Assembly (NCBI GenBank): GCA_040772505.1
Contig: JAXGYA010000001.1
Location: 806,001 to 870,000 of the forward strand
DNA: 64,000 nucleotides
DNA from: Mariniphaga sp040772505
GTDB lineage: Bacteria > Bacteroidota > Bacteroidia > Bacteroidales > Prolixibacteraceae
Reading direction: 5' to 3'
The position numbers were made by a program, and so were the translations under genes. The notes beneath the pieces are model-generated. The model saw nothing but the letters and a program-made list of their open reading frames with translations. It searched no databases and was not told the origin of the DNA. Positions 40,800-48,559 of the stretch are shown here, one piece after another. Every line of letters begins with the position of its first letter. The first letter of the stretch is position 1.

Positions 40800-41795
40800 T
40801 TAAGGAATACTCCTAAAAACAGTAGTTCGTAAAAACAGGCTCGCTATGAGCAACAAAATTCCTGCCAGTGCGAAAGGTAAGAACTCTTCGGAGCGCCGGC
40901 TGAACTCCCTCACTTCAATTTTGGATTTTTCAAGCTGGTCAATCTCCTTGTATATTTCTTCTAACTTGATATTGTTGGTAGCCCTGAAATATTTTCCATC
41001 GGTTAATGAAGCAATTTCCTGCAGCATTTTCTCATCGATTTTCACTTCGATGTCCCTGAGCTGAGTGCCATAGGGAGTTTGCACGGGATAGGGCGCCATT
41101 CCGACGGTGCCCACACCGATTGTGTAGACACGAATCCCGAAAGTTCGGGCAATTTCGGCGGCAGTTATCGGTGCAATTTCACCGGCATTGTTTTCCCCGT
41201 CGGTAAGCAGAATAACCACCCTGCTGATTGCATCACTGTCTTTCAGCCGCGCCACTGCGGTTGCCAGTCCGTTTCCGATGGCTGTGCCATCCTGAATAAT
41301 TCCCGTTTTAATATCCCTGAAAAGATTTATTAGCACTGCACGGTCTGTTGTCAGTGGGCATTGAGTGAAAGCTTCCCCGGCGAAGATTACGAGACCGATG
41401 CGGTCATATTGCCGTCCGGAAATAAATTCCATTGCCACATTTTTTGCCGCTTCGAGTCGGTCGGGAGAAAAGTCCTTTGCCAGCATACTGGTTGAAATAT
41501 CCAATGCAATGACAATGTCAATTCCTTCGGTTGTTACGTTTTCAAATTCTGTTGTTGATTGCGGGCGTGCCAAAACAATCACAAAAGCGGATATCGCCAC
41601 CATCTGAAGCAAAAAAACCAGATGACGGAGATAGTGCCGGAGCGTTTTGGGTGCTTTTATTACCGGCGCTGTGGTTGAAATCCGGATGCTCGCACTATTT
41701 CTTTTCTGTCTGAAAATATACCATGCCGCCATCGGTACAATCACCAGCAGCAGGTAGAAATATTCCGGGTTTTTAAATGTAAGTCCTTCAAACAT
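40800..41795 (-). CDS. batA: BatA: VWA-domain membrane protein
   Basis: A 331-residue inner-membrane protein with helices near 12-28 and 58-77. The VWA domain has MIDAS motif DISTS at 99-103, QDGTAIGNGLATAVARLKD and ILLTDGENNAGE. A C-terminal helix (about 308-324) anchors it again. It is paralogous to BatB next door. It starts 7 bp after the upstream BatD-like gene. Confidence 0.92.
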   Translation of the reverse strand: MFEGLTFKNPEYFYLLLVIVPMAAWYIFRQKRNSASIRISTTAPVIKAPKTLRHYLRHLVFLLQMVAISAFVIVLARPQSTTEFENVTTEGIDIVIALDISTSMLAKDFSPDRLEAAKNVAMEFISGRQYDRIGLVIFAGEAFTQCPLTTDRAVLINLFRDIKTGIIQDGTAIGNGLATAVARLKDSDAISRVVILLTDGENNAGEIAPITAAEIARTFGIRVYTIGVGTVGMAPYPVQTPYGTQLRDIEVKIDEKMLQEIASLTDGKYFRATNNIKLEEIYKEIDQLEKSKIEVREFSRRSEEFLPFALAGILLLIASLFLRTTVFRSIP

Positions 41796-41802
41796 CCTTC
41801 AT

Positions 41803-42807
41803 CTATTTAAAGTTTACTTCCTCAACTTTATCATCAGTTGACTCTTTTGAAGTTTCCGGTGTTTTATCTTCCGGCCTAGTATCGTTTATAAAGAAGTAAG
41901 CATTCATCAATGTCAAATTGTCATCATCAGGGGTTGGCTGATATTTTGCAAATTTCACCAAATCTGCCAGCTTAAGCATCTGAATCAGATTTTGCAGGGT
42001 TTTCTCTTTGAGTAAATCCTTCTGTGTTCTGAAACTTTCAATTGTTTCATCAGATGTTTGCTCCATTGCCGGAATATGAAACATCGAATCAATATACTTC
42101 CGGAGTGTTTCCGTTACTTCACTGTAATATTGTTTTGATTTTCCGGGCTGCTGCCACAGTTTTTGTTTTTTTATCCGGTCAAGTTCTCGCAGGGCAATAA
42201 TGTGAGCCGGTTCTTTGGGTTTTTTGGGAAGAACGAAAATAGGCTGCTTGTTCATTCTCCTTTTAATGGCATAAAATATAAAAAAGAGTATTGCGGCAAT
42301 CAGCATTACCCCAAAAACGTATGGGAGCGCCTCCTTTAGAGTAACCGGTGCGTCGTAGGGCATCTTAATGTCTGTGGGCCCGCGTGATGTGTCTATTTCA
42401 AAAGAGTGAACATTGAGTGTTACGCTATTGGTTGGAATGGAATCCACCCGGTTTTCCAGATCAATTTTAAACCACAACGGCGGAACATGGTAAGAGCCAC
42501 TGTCGAAAGCTGTAATAATAAAAGATTGTATCTGTTTTTGAAAGTTTTCATCGTCAAGCTCAAAAGTGTCGATTTTGGAACGGCTTAATACCTCAATATG
42601 TCCATCCAGTAAATCAGGTACTGCCGGAAATGTGATGTCAATATTTTTGGGATGATCAATTTCAAGAAAGAGTTTTACCTGATCGCCCAGCAGGATATTG
42701 GTTGAATCAATTGTTGCGGTGGCTTTTATCCGCTGCGCACTGGCTGTTGTTGCAATGGTCAGCAGCATCAACAATGATAATATTTTCCGTTTCAGGTTCA
42801 TATTCAT
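41803..42807 (-). CDS. Bat-operon membrane protein, BatD/DUF4381-like
   Basis: A 334-residue protein with signal peptide (1-24, ending TTASAQ). One beta-rich periplasmic domain (about 25-150) resembles the N-terminus of BatD. A transmembrane helix (about 163-185) and a cytoplasmic helical region follow, with QYYSEVTETLRKYIDSMF and a charged C-terminus. It occupies the usual slot between the DUF58 protein and BatA. A role in assembling the VWA complex is inferred from position. Confidence 0.78.
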   Translation of the reverse strand: MNMNLKRKILSLLMLLTIATTASAQRIKATATIDSTNILLGDQVKLFLEIDHPKNIDITFPAVPDLLDGHIEVLSRSKIDTFELDDENFQKQIQSFIITAFDSGSYHVPPLWFKIDLENRVDSIPTNSVTLNVHSFEIDTSRGPTDIKMPYDAPVTLKEALPYVFGVMLIAAILFFIFYAIKRRMNKQPIFVLPKKPKEPAHIIALRELDRIKKQKLWQQPGKSKQYYSEVTETLRKYIDSMFHIPAMEQTSDETIESFRTQKDLLKEKTLQNLIQMLKLADLVKFAKYQPTPDDDNLTLMNAYFFINDTRPEDKTPETSKESTDDKVEEVNFK

Positions 42808-42808
42808 A

Positions 42809-43690
42809 TTACAGTTTTACAGCCCTTTTTCTAAACAGGGTCATCAGGGATTTTACATAGTCATCTTTTGTGCTGATATCCACATAGTCCACTCCGCACT
42901 TTTTAAACATTCTGTCCAGTTGTGCCATGTGACTCTTCCAGTAGTCAGCATAAATTTTCCGGATTTTCCGTGAGTTGGTATCCACCATAACGTAATTTCC
43001 GGTTTCGGCATCCTTCATTTTCACCATGCCAAGAGGCAGAAGCTCCGTTTCGCGCTCATCATAAATTTTCAATGCCACCACATCGTGCTTATTGTTGGCA
43101 ATGGAAAGGGCAAGTTCCATCTCGGGATGTTCGTCCATAAAGTCGGAAATAATAAATACAGTGCACCTCTTTTTGATGGCATTGGTCAGGTAGCGGATTG
43201 CATCGGTGATGTTCGTATCCGATTGCACCGGACGAAAATCGAGTAACTCACGGATAATGTGCAATATATGAGTCCTTCCTTTTTTGGGCGGAATGAATTT
43301 TTCGATAATTCCGGAAAAGAAAATCAACCCGATTTTATCGTTGTTATGTATTGCAGAAAAAGCTAAGATTGCTGATATTTCGGCAATTATGGTTTTCTTC
43401 ATTTTCTCGAATGTTCCAAAATCACGCGAACCGCTCACGTCGATTAGCAGCATAACCGTCAATTCCCGCTCTTCCTCAAAAATTTTAACATAGGGATGGC
43501 TGTATCGTGCGGTTACGTTCCAGTCGATGTTTCGAATATCGTCGCCAAACTGATATTCGCGCACTTCCGAAAATGCCATACCCCGCCCTTTAAACGCACT
43601 GTGGTACTCTCCCGCAAAAATATTCCGGGACAATCCGCGCGTTTTGATTTCAATCTGCCGTACCTTTTTTAATAAATCCGTTGTTTCCAT
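42809..43690 (-). CDS. DUF58 domain protein of the moxR-bat operon
   Basis: A 293-residue cytoplasmic protein with GMAFSEVREYQFGDDIRNID, the DUF58 signature, near residue 35. It is followed by a VWA-like fold with LLIDVSGSRDFG (MIDAS-type DVSGS). DUF58 proteins act with MoxR ATPases in chaperone-like assembly; the client here is unknown. One base separates it from the next gene. A 142-bp gap with a small palindrome separates it from moxR. Confidence 0.92.
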   Translation of the reverse strand: METTDLLKKVRQIEIKTRGLSRNIFAGEYHSAFKGRGMAFSEVREYQFGDDIRNIDWNVTARYSHPYVKIFEEERELTVMLLIDVSGSRDFGTFEKMKKTIIAEISAILAFSAIHNNDKIGLIFFSGIIEKFIPPKKGRTHILHIIRELLDFRPVQSDTNITDAIRYLTNAIKKRCTVFIISDFMDEHPEMELALSIANNKHDVVALKIYDERETELLPLGMVKMKDAETGNYVMVDTNSRKIRKIYADYWKSHMAQLDRMFKKCGVDYVDISTKDDYVKSLMTLFRKRAVKL

Positions 43691-43710
43691 AGAAAAACAG
43701 CCCCTTTTAA

Positions 43711-43727
43711 CTCCCTCAGAGAGGGAG
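43711..43727. repeat. Small palindrome in the moxR-DUF58 gap
   Basis: CTCCCTC-AGA-GAGGGAG, flanked by CCCCTTTTAA and AATTAGGAGCGGGA. It resembles the purine/pyrimidine hairpin fragments near 30.2 and 36.3 kb and may be debris of the same type of dispersed element. It could attenuate transcription within the operon. Confidence 0.5.
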
Positions 43728-43832
43728 AATTAGGAGCGGGATAAACTATTTTTATTTGTAACTGTAACCAATATTTTTCTTTTCATTTTCTTCTTTTTTC
43801 CTCCATTTTTGGGAGGTCAGGAGGAACGTATT

Positions 43833-44828
43833 TTAGGGCACTTCCACTGTGTTTAAAATATCGGTAATGATTTCTTCTGAAGTGATATTATTTGCCTCAG
43901 CTTCATAGCTAAGTCCGATGCGGTGGCGAAGCACATCGCGGCAAACTGCCCGCGCATCTTCTGGAATAACATATCCGCGGCGCTTGATGAACGCATAGGC
44001 TTTTGCAGCCTGTGCCATACTGATACCTGCCCGGGGCGAAGCGCCATAGGAGATCATTTCCCGGTATTTTTCCAGATTATAGTTCTGTGGTTCACGGGTG
44101 GCAAACACAATATCCACAATGTATTTTTGAATTTTCTCGTCGATATAAACATCTTTGACCACGTCGCGCGCCTTTATAATGTCTTCCGGTTTCAAAATGG
44201 TGGAAGTTTCAGGAAAATGTTTCATCAGATTCTGCTGAATAATCAGCTTTTCTTCCTCTTTTGTAGGATAGTCAATTACAACTTTCAGCATAAAACGGTC
44301 AACCTGCGCTTCGGGCAGGGGATAGGTTCCTTCCTGCTCAATTGGGTTTTGGGTTGCCATCACCAAAAACGGTTCTTCCAGTTTGAAGGTGGAGTCGCTG
44401 ATGGTAATCTGTCGCTCCTGCATGGCTTCCAAAAGGGCAGACTGCACCTTTGCCGGGGCACGGTTAATCTCATCTGCCAGAATGAAATTTGCAAAAATTG
44501 GCCCCTTTTTAATGGAAAATTCCTCTTTTTTCTGACTGTAAATCATGGTTCCCAGCAAGTCGGCCGGAAGAAGGTCGGGAGTGAACTGGATGCGCGAAAA
44601 TTTGGCACTGATGGTGTTTGCCAACGATTTTATGGCAAGCGTTTTTGCCAGCCCGGGAACACCCTCCAGTAAAATATGCCCGTTGGACAGCAATCCGATA
44701 AGCAGGCTTTCCACAAGATGCTTCTGTCCCACAATCACTTTGTTCATCTCCAGAGTTAACAGATCAACAAACGAACTCTCCTGCTGAATCCGTTCGTTCA
44801 GCTCTTTAATATCCACTGTTTGATTCAT
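43833..44828 (-). CDS. MoxR family AAA+ ATPase
   Basis: A 331-residue AAA+ ATPase. Walker A is LLEGVPGLAKTLAIKSLA, Walker B is ILADEINRAPAKVQSALLEA, sensor 1 is VMATQNPIEQEGTYPLPEAQ, and the arginine finger region is VDRFMLK. It matches the MoxR proper subfamily that precedes DUF58, VWA and Bat genes. It is thought to remodel the VWA proteins. It is the first gene of the eight-gene operon running to batE. Confidence 0.95.
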   Translation of the reverse strand: MNQTVDIKELNERIQQESSFVDLLTLEMNKVIVGQKHLVESLLIGLLSNGHILLEGVPGLAKTLAIKSLANTISAKFSRIQFTPDLLPADLLGTMIYSQKKEEFSIKKGPIFANFILADEINRAPAKVQSALLEAMQERQITISDSTFKLEEPFLVMATQNPIEQEGTYPLPEAQVDRFMLKVVIDYPTKEEEKLIIQQNLMKHFPETSTILKPEDIIKARDVVKDVYIDEKIQKYIVDIVFATREPQNYNLEKYREMISYGASPRAGISMAQAAKAYAFIKRRGYVIPEDARAVCRDVLRHRIGLSYEAEANNITSEEIITDILNTVEVP

Positions 44829-45087
44829 ATTCTAAAATTGAATTCTTAAAAGTTTTCAGCTAATTATTTTGACTAAAATAGTCTCAATTTTTAAGAGCGC
44901 GAATTTAATGAATTACAAAGTAAAAAACCTTTATGTTTTGTTAAAATATACTAAGTGGAATAGATTCAGGAGATTCAAAAAAGGTAAGTTTGGCTTTGTC
45001 ATTGATGTTTTGGAGCATCTGTTTTACCATTCACATTGACCACTTGTTTAAAAAAATCTGAATTTGAAATGTGGATATCAAAACCGA
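44829..45087. other. Intergenic region upstream of moxR
   Basis: About 260 AT-rich bases. It should hold the moxR-bat promoter on the minus strand. I see a small palindrome, GACTA-AAA-TAGTC, near 44872-44884 and a near-match CAAAGTAA (plus strand) at about 44918, one base off the element complement. No gene is apparent. Confidence 0.35.
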
Positions 45088-45116
45088 AACGCCCGGAATT
45101 TTCACTTCCGGGCGTT
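45088..45116 (-). terminator. Terminator of the TetR/RND operon
   Basis: AACGCCCGGAA and TTCCGGGCGTT form a perfect 11-bp stem with a 7-base loop, followed on the minus strand by TTTCGGTTTT. It lies 13 bp beyond the cupin stop codon. Confidence 0.85.
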
Positions 45117-45129
45117 GTTCAGAAGAAGC

Positions 45130-45468
45130 TTAAAGCAGGAGGCTTCTTATGGTTGGTTTTGGAGCTCGAATGGCAATAATCAAGGATTTGCTGTTAGAAT
45201 TATTATATAAATTGGTGGGTTTGTCAGCAGGACAAATTATTAGCTCGCCTTCTATGGCAGGCTTAATTAAATCCCCTGACTGCACAATCACACTTCCGCT
45301 ATTCACATACAAAATTGCATTGATTGGCGAAAGAAATGGCCTTACCCGCTCACCCGGACGCAAGATCACCTGACGGATTTGTATTTGTGGATTGTCGTAC
45401 AATTCTCTGATATCCAGGTTGTGTGGGTTGCTGATAATCGGTATTTCTCTCCAGCTTTTAATTTTCAT
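45130..45468 (-). CDS. Small cupin-domain protein
   Basis: A 112-residue single-domain protein of beta-strands with RQVILRPGERVRPFLSPINA and LYVNSGSVIVQSGD, matching the two cupin motifs in outline. The histidines that usually bind metal are missing from the first motif (RPFLSP instead of HxH), so metal catalysis is doubtful and a binding or sensory role is possible. It is the last gene of the TetR/RND operon, 28 bp after the barrel gene, and is followed by a strong terminator. Confidence 0.7.
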   Translation of the reverse strand: MKIKSWREIPIISNPHNLDIRELYDNPQIQIRQVILRPGERVRPFLSPINAILYVNSGSVIVQSGDLIKPAIEGELIICPADKPTNLYNNSNSKSLIIAIRAPKPTIRSLLL

Positions 45469-45496
45469 TCGATTAATATTAATTATTATAAACTTA

Positions 45497-46735
45497 TCAG
45501 AAACTGAATTTCACTTTAGCATATAGCATATCATTTGCATTAAACTGTCCGAAACGCCCTTCTGAGCCTGTGAAAATATTTGCTCCCGCTTGAATATCAA
45601 AGCCATCGGCAAAGGAATAGGTCAGCTTTGGCCTGATTAAGGCATCTTTTGTTGTCAATCCTACATAGCTGAAAAATTCAATCCATAGTTTTTCTCTGAA
45701 AAAATCTTTTTTTGCCAAAAATGTCATGGTTGTTTCAAACTGATCGTTTAGCATATCATCCTCATAGTCAGGAACAACTTCCTGAATAAACTGTGTGCTA
45801 AGAACAATTCCTGCGAGGTTGTAATCAAGCCCCGCCATATAATGGAGAAAATCTTTTTTTATGGTTCCGTCTTTTGCAGAAGGAGCGTTTGTTTGAAAAT
45901 ATCTGCCATTATAATATCCTAACTCACTTCTAAGCACCAATGGTCCGATCGGAAGGCTGAAACTGCCTCCTGCCATTAAAACCCTGTGGTATTCAGGTCG
46001 TGCCGTCAGTCCGGTGAGTGTGCCGGTTTGCTGGTCAATCTGTTTCGTTAAGTGAAAAACGGGGTCGTCGTAATTAAATGTTCCTGCAACCAACTCATAA
46101 TCAATTTTTGAGCCCAGTGCGGAATACCTTAGAAACAGTTCGCTGTTTTCAAGCGATGGAATAACTTCCGATGTCGAGTAATCGAATGTTGGATTAACAG
46201 GGAAAGGCATAACCGGTTGCCAGATGGAACCTGCACCCGGCAGCTGTGTTGGTGTAAACACCGGAATCCAGGTTAGCTCAAAAGTGTTCCCTTTTAAAAA
46301 ATAACTCAGCTTTGCAGCTGTTATTCCCATACGAATTTCCTCAAAATCGGGCAATAAAAATTCACGTAAATCCTTTGGAGATACCACATCAGTAATAAAT
46401 ACTCCTTCCGCTTTTCCATAAATAATCTGCTGTTTTCCTATTCTCAAATCGAAATTATCGAAATAGAGGTCCATATACGCCTCGCGTAGTCCCAGTTCCA
46501 AATCCCGGTCAAAATAGTGGTATAAATAGGGATTTGCTTTGAAAGCCACCCGTCCGAATTTTTTTTCGATGTTGATATTCAGGGTGTTCTGCACAATTGA
46601 AAATTCATTGTTTTCGGAAGTCAGCATACCGGTATAGTTCCTTACATATCCGGAAATTACAGGTGCATCCTGTGCTTTGGAAATAAAACTGATGATAACT
46701 ATAAGAAAAGTAATATATATGTGTTTTGTTTTCAT
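45497..46735 (-). CDS. Outer-membrane beta-barrel, DUF1302-like
   Basis: A 412-residue exported protein with signal peptide (1-21, ending FISKAQ) and strand-rich sequence ending MLYAKVKFSF, a terminal aromatic typical of outer-membrane barrels. LREAYMDLYFDNFDLRIGKQ and IIYGKAEGVFITDVVSPKDL resemble DUF1302 porin-like proteins, which commonly neighbour an RND MmpL-like pump and a LolA-like protein, exactly as here. It may be the outer-membrane receiving component for a lipid or hydrophobic cargo. Confidence 0.8.
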   Translation of the reverse strand: MKTKHIYITFLIVIISFISKAQDAPVISGYVRNYTGMLTSENNEFSIVQNTLNINIEKKFGRVAFKANPYLYHYFDRDLELGLREAYMDLYFDNFDLRIGKQQIIYGKAEGVFITDVVSPKDLREFLLPDFEEIRMGITAAKLSYFLKGNTFELTWIPVFTPTQLPGAGSIWQPVMPFPVNPTFDYSTSEVIPSLENSELFLRYSALGSKIDYELVAGTFNYDDPVFHLTKQIDQQTGTLTGLTARPEYHRVLMAGGSFSLPIGPLVLRSELGYYNGRYFQTNAPSAKDGTIKKDFLHYMAGLDYNLAGIVLSTQFIQEVVPDYEDDMLNDQFETTMTFLAKKDFFREKLWIEFFSYVGLTTKDALIRPKLTYSFADGFDIQAGANIFTGSEGRFGQFNANDMLYAKVKFSF

Positions 46736-46796
46736 GGTGAAATATTTTAGAAAAATTGAAATATCAGGCTGCTTTGTGCAGCCTGATTGTTGTTGT

Positions 46797-47576
46797 TCAG
46801 ATACCAGTTGTCATTGTTCTTTCTGTAAACCAATTGTCTTTTAGTCCTTGATTATATTGCACATTAGTGAATTCCATCAAGGTTTTGTGGTTTTTCTGAA
46901 CATTGTTCATCTCTGTTTCGAGTATTGTCCATATTCCTGAAATTTCATCGAACTTTTTGATAGTGAGCGTTTTTAATAAATTTCCCTTTGAATCATAAAA
47001 CTCCCGTTTTATTCCAAGAAAACTGTCTTTAATTACCCAGCTGATTGTTTTGGAATACATATAACCACTGGTTTTGGGTGTACTTTCCACCACATAACAG
47101 CTGTTTCCGTCAATGGACTCCTCTCTTATGAGTTTATGATTGTCTTCATCGGGATGTCGATCTCCAAGGTCGTCGTACGTAAAATCCGACCCCATGAAAT
47201 AATCGCTTTTTCCATCGCTCGAGATTCGCTTAATTCTTTTCAGGGCAGGCAGATAGATCCATTGATCGTCTTCGCGCCCATCACTATAGCTCCAGTTCAT
47301 AAACGAAGTGTTTCTAACATCGGCAGGCGCCAGAAAAAACATGATTTTTTTTTCCACTTTCCCGTCATCCATGCTGAACTGTTTTAAATTTCTGACACGT
47401 TGTTCGCCCCGGTTATTCACAAGGGTCATGACCAACTCACCCTGCATATCATCGCCTGATGGTATGTTATAAACTTTTTCCATAATTTCCTTCCCTGTTA
47501 TTTGGGCGGAAGCCGGCGTTACTGTAAAAATTGAAATCAAGCCGACTGCTACTAAACTTAAAAAATTTGTTTTCAT
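46797..47576 (-). CDS. LolA-like outer-membrane lipoprotein-sorting protein
   Basis: A 259-residue periplasmic protein with signal peptide (1-25, ending PASAQ). The body has the half-barrel pattern GELVMTLVNNRGEQRVRNL, DDQWIYLPALKRIKRISSD and YFMGSDFTYDDLGDR, the wording of the LolA-like family found next to MmpL/HpnN-type RND pumps. LolA folds carry acyl chains across the periplasm. It lies between the phospholipase-like gene and the barrel gene. Cargo inferred as lipid. Confidence 0.88.
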   Translation of the reverse strand: MKTNFLSLVAVGLISIFTVTPASAQITGKEIMEKVYNIPSGDDMQGELVMTLVNNRGEQRVRNLKQFSMDDGKVEKKIMFFLAPADVRNTSFMNWSYSDGREDDQWIYLPALKRIKRISSDGKSDYFMGSDFTYDDLGDRHPDEDNHKLIREESIDGNSCYVVESTPKTSGYMYSKTISWVIKDSFLGIKREFYDSKGNLLKTLTIKKFDEISGIWTILETEMNNVQKNHKTLMEFTNVQYNQGLKDNWFTERTMTTGI

Positions 47577-47626
47577 AATTAATTCTCCTTTAATACTTTA
47601 ATATTTATAATTTATAATCTATTGTT

Positions 47627-48559
47627 TTATTTAAAAGCAAATGCTTGCAATCCAATCCGCAAAGTGTTTATTCTGCGATAGAACTGCATATTGTAATAAT
47701 CCTTGCCGCTATAAAAGTTCAGAAAGAAGCTGACATCGCTGAGCGCTTTGGGGCGGTATGCAATGGTTGCCGAAAAGTTGAGCCGTTCCCGCAGATTGAA
47801 AAATGCGGCATTATTAATACTTCCAAACAACCAGGCAGATTCAATTTTAGTTTGCACTTGCGGCTGTGAAAAATGCCCCGACTGATTTGGTTTTGGCTTG
47901 TATCCCGGAAACCGGAATATTCTGAAACTGTTGTTCCATCTCAGAAAACTGTATCGCCCTTTTAATTCTTCTTCCCGCCCGATGTTGGGAAAAAACTCCA
48001 CAGATGTGCGAAAATACTCGGTCGTGTTTTGAAAAGGGAGCAGGTTTTTGTTGATAAATACCCCAAATTCAATTTGGTTGGTTGCAAAGTTGCCTGTTTC
48101 AATGTTGAATGACCCGTCTTCGTTGTAAAACTCGCCATCCTGTCCGTTGGAATGGTGTTCCAGCGTAAGGAAAAGATAGCTTGCATCATACATTTCGCCA
48201 AAGATTGAATTCAATTGTCTGTAGAAAGTGATATTGGGCATATAGCTTGGTGAACGCACCGGAAACGACTCTTCAGCCTTCATGCGGATTAAAATAGGCG
48301 ACGAAAGAGTTGCGCCCAATCGGGCATCGTGGCTGGTGCGAATCAGGAAATAGGGAGCAATCAGGCTTTCAAAAATCAGTGGCTCAATGTTGCCTAATCC
48401 TTGCCCGAACGTGATATAACTCTCAACTTGATTTGCACGTACAGCTTTGAAAAAGTCGGTTTCCACAACCTTACCGGTTGAGTCCTGTGCTGTCAAATCT
48501 GTTTTCTGGGAAAGAGACAGCACAAGTAGTAAAACGCTATATGGCAATAACTTTTTCAT
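47627..48559 (-). CDS. Outer-membrane phospholipase A1-like protein
   Basis: A 310-residue exported barrel with signal peptide (1-24). FLTLEHHSNGQDGE carries the His-x-Ser-Asn-Gly catalytic motif of OMPLA/PldA. Strands such as MPNITFYRQLNSIFGEMYDA and INTLRIGLQAFAFK are barrel-like. OMPLA hydrolyses phospholipids misplaced in the outer leaflet. Its start overlaps the RND gene stop by 4 bp, so translation is coupled. The Asn that completes the PldA triad could be the later QIEFGVFINKN segment, but that is not certain. Confidence 0.82.
   Translation of the reverse strand: MKKLLPYSVLLLVLSLSQKTDLTAQDSTGKVVETDFFKAVRANQVESYITFGQGLGNIEPLIFESLIAPYFLIRTSHDARLGATLSSPILIRMKAEESFPVRSPSYMPNITFYRQLNSIFGEMYDASYLFLTLEHHSNGQDGEFYNEDGSFNIETGNFATNQIEFGVFINKNLLPFQNTTEYFRTSVEFFPNIGREEELKGRYSFLRWNNSFRIFRFPGYKPKPNQSGHFSQPQVQTKIESAWLFGSINNAAFFNLRERLNFSATIAYRPKALSDVSFFLNFYSGKDYYNMQFYRRINTLRIGLQAFAFK

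Noticed and set aside
45130..45468. Calling the cupin a metal-dependent dioxygenase or isomerase
   Set aside because: The usual metal-binding histidines of cupin motif 1 are not present, so no enzyme activity is claimed.
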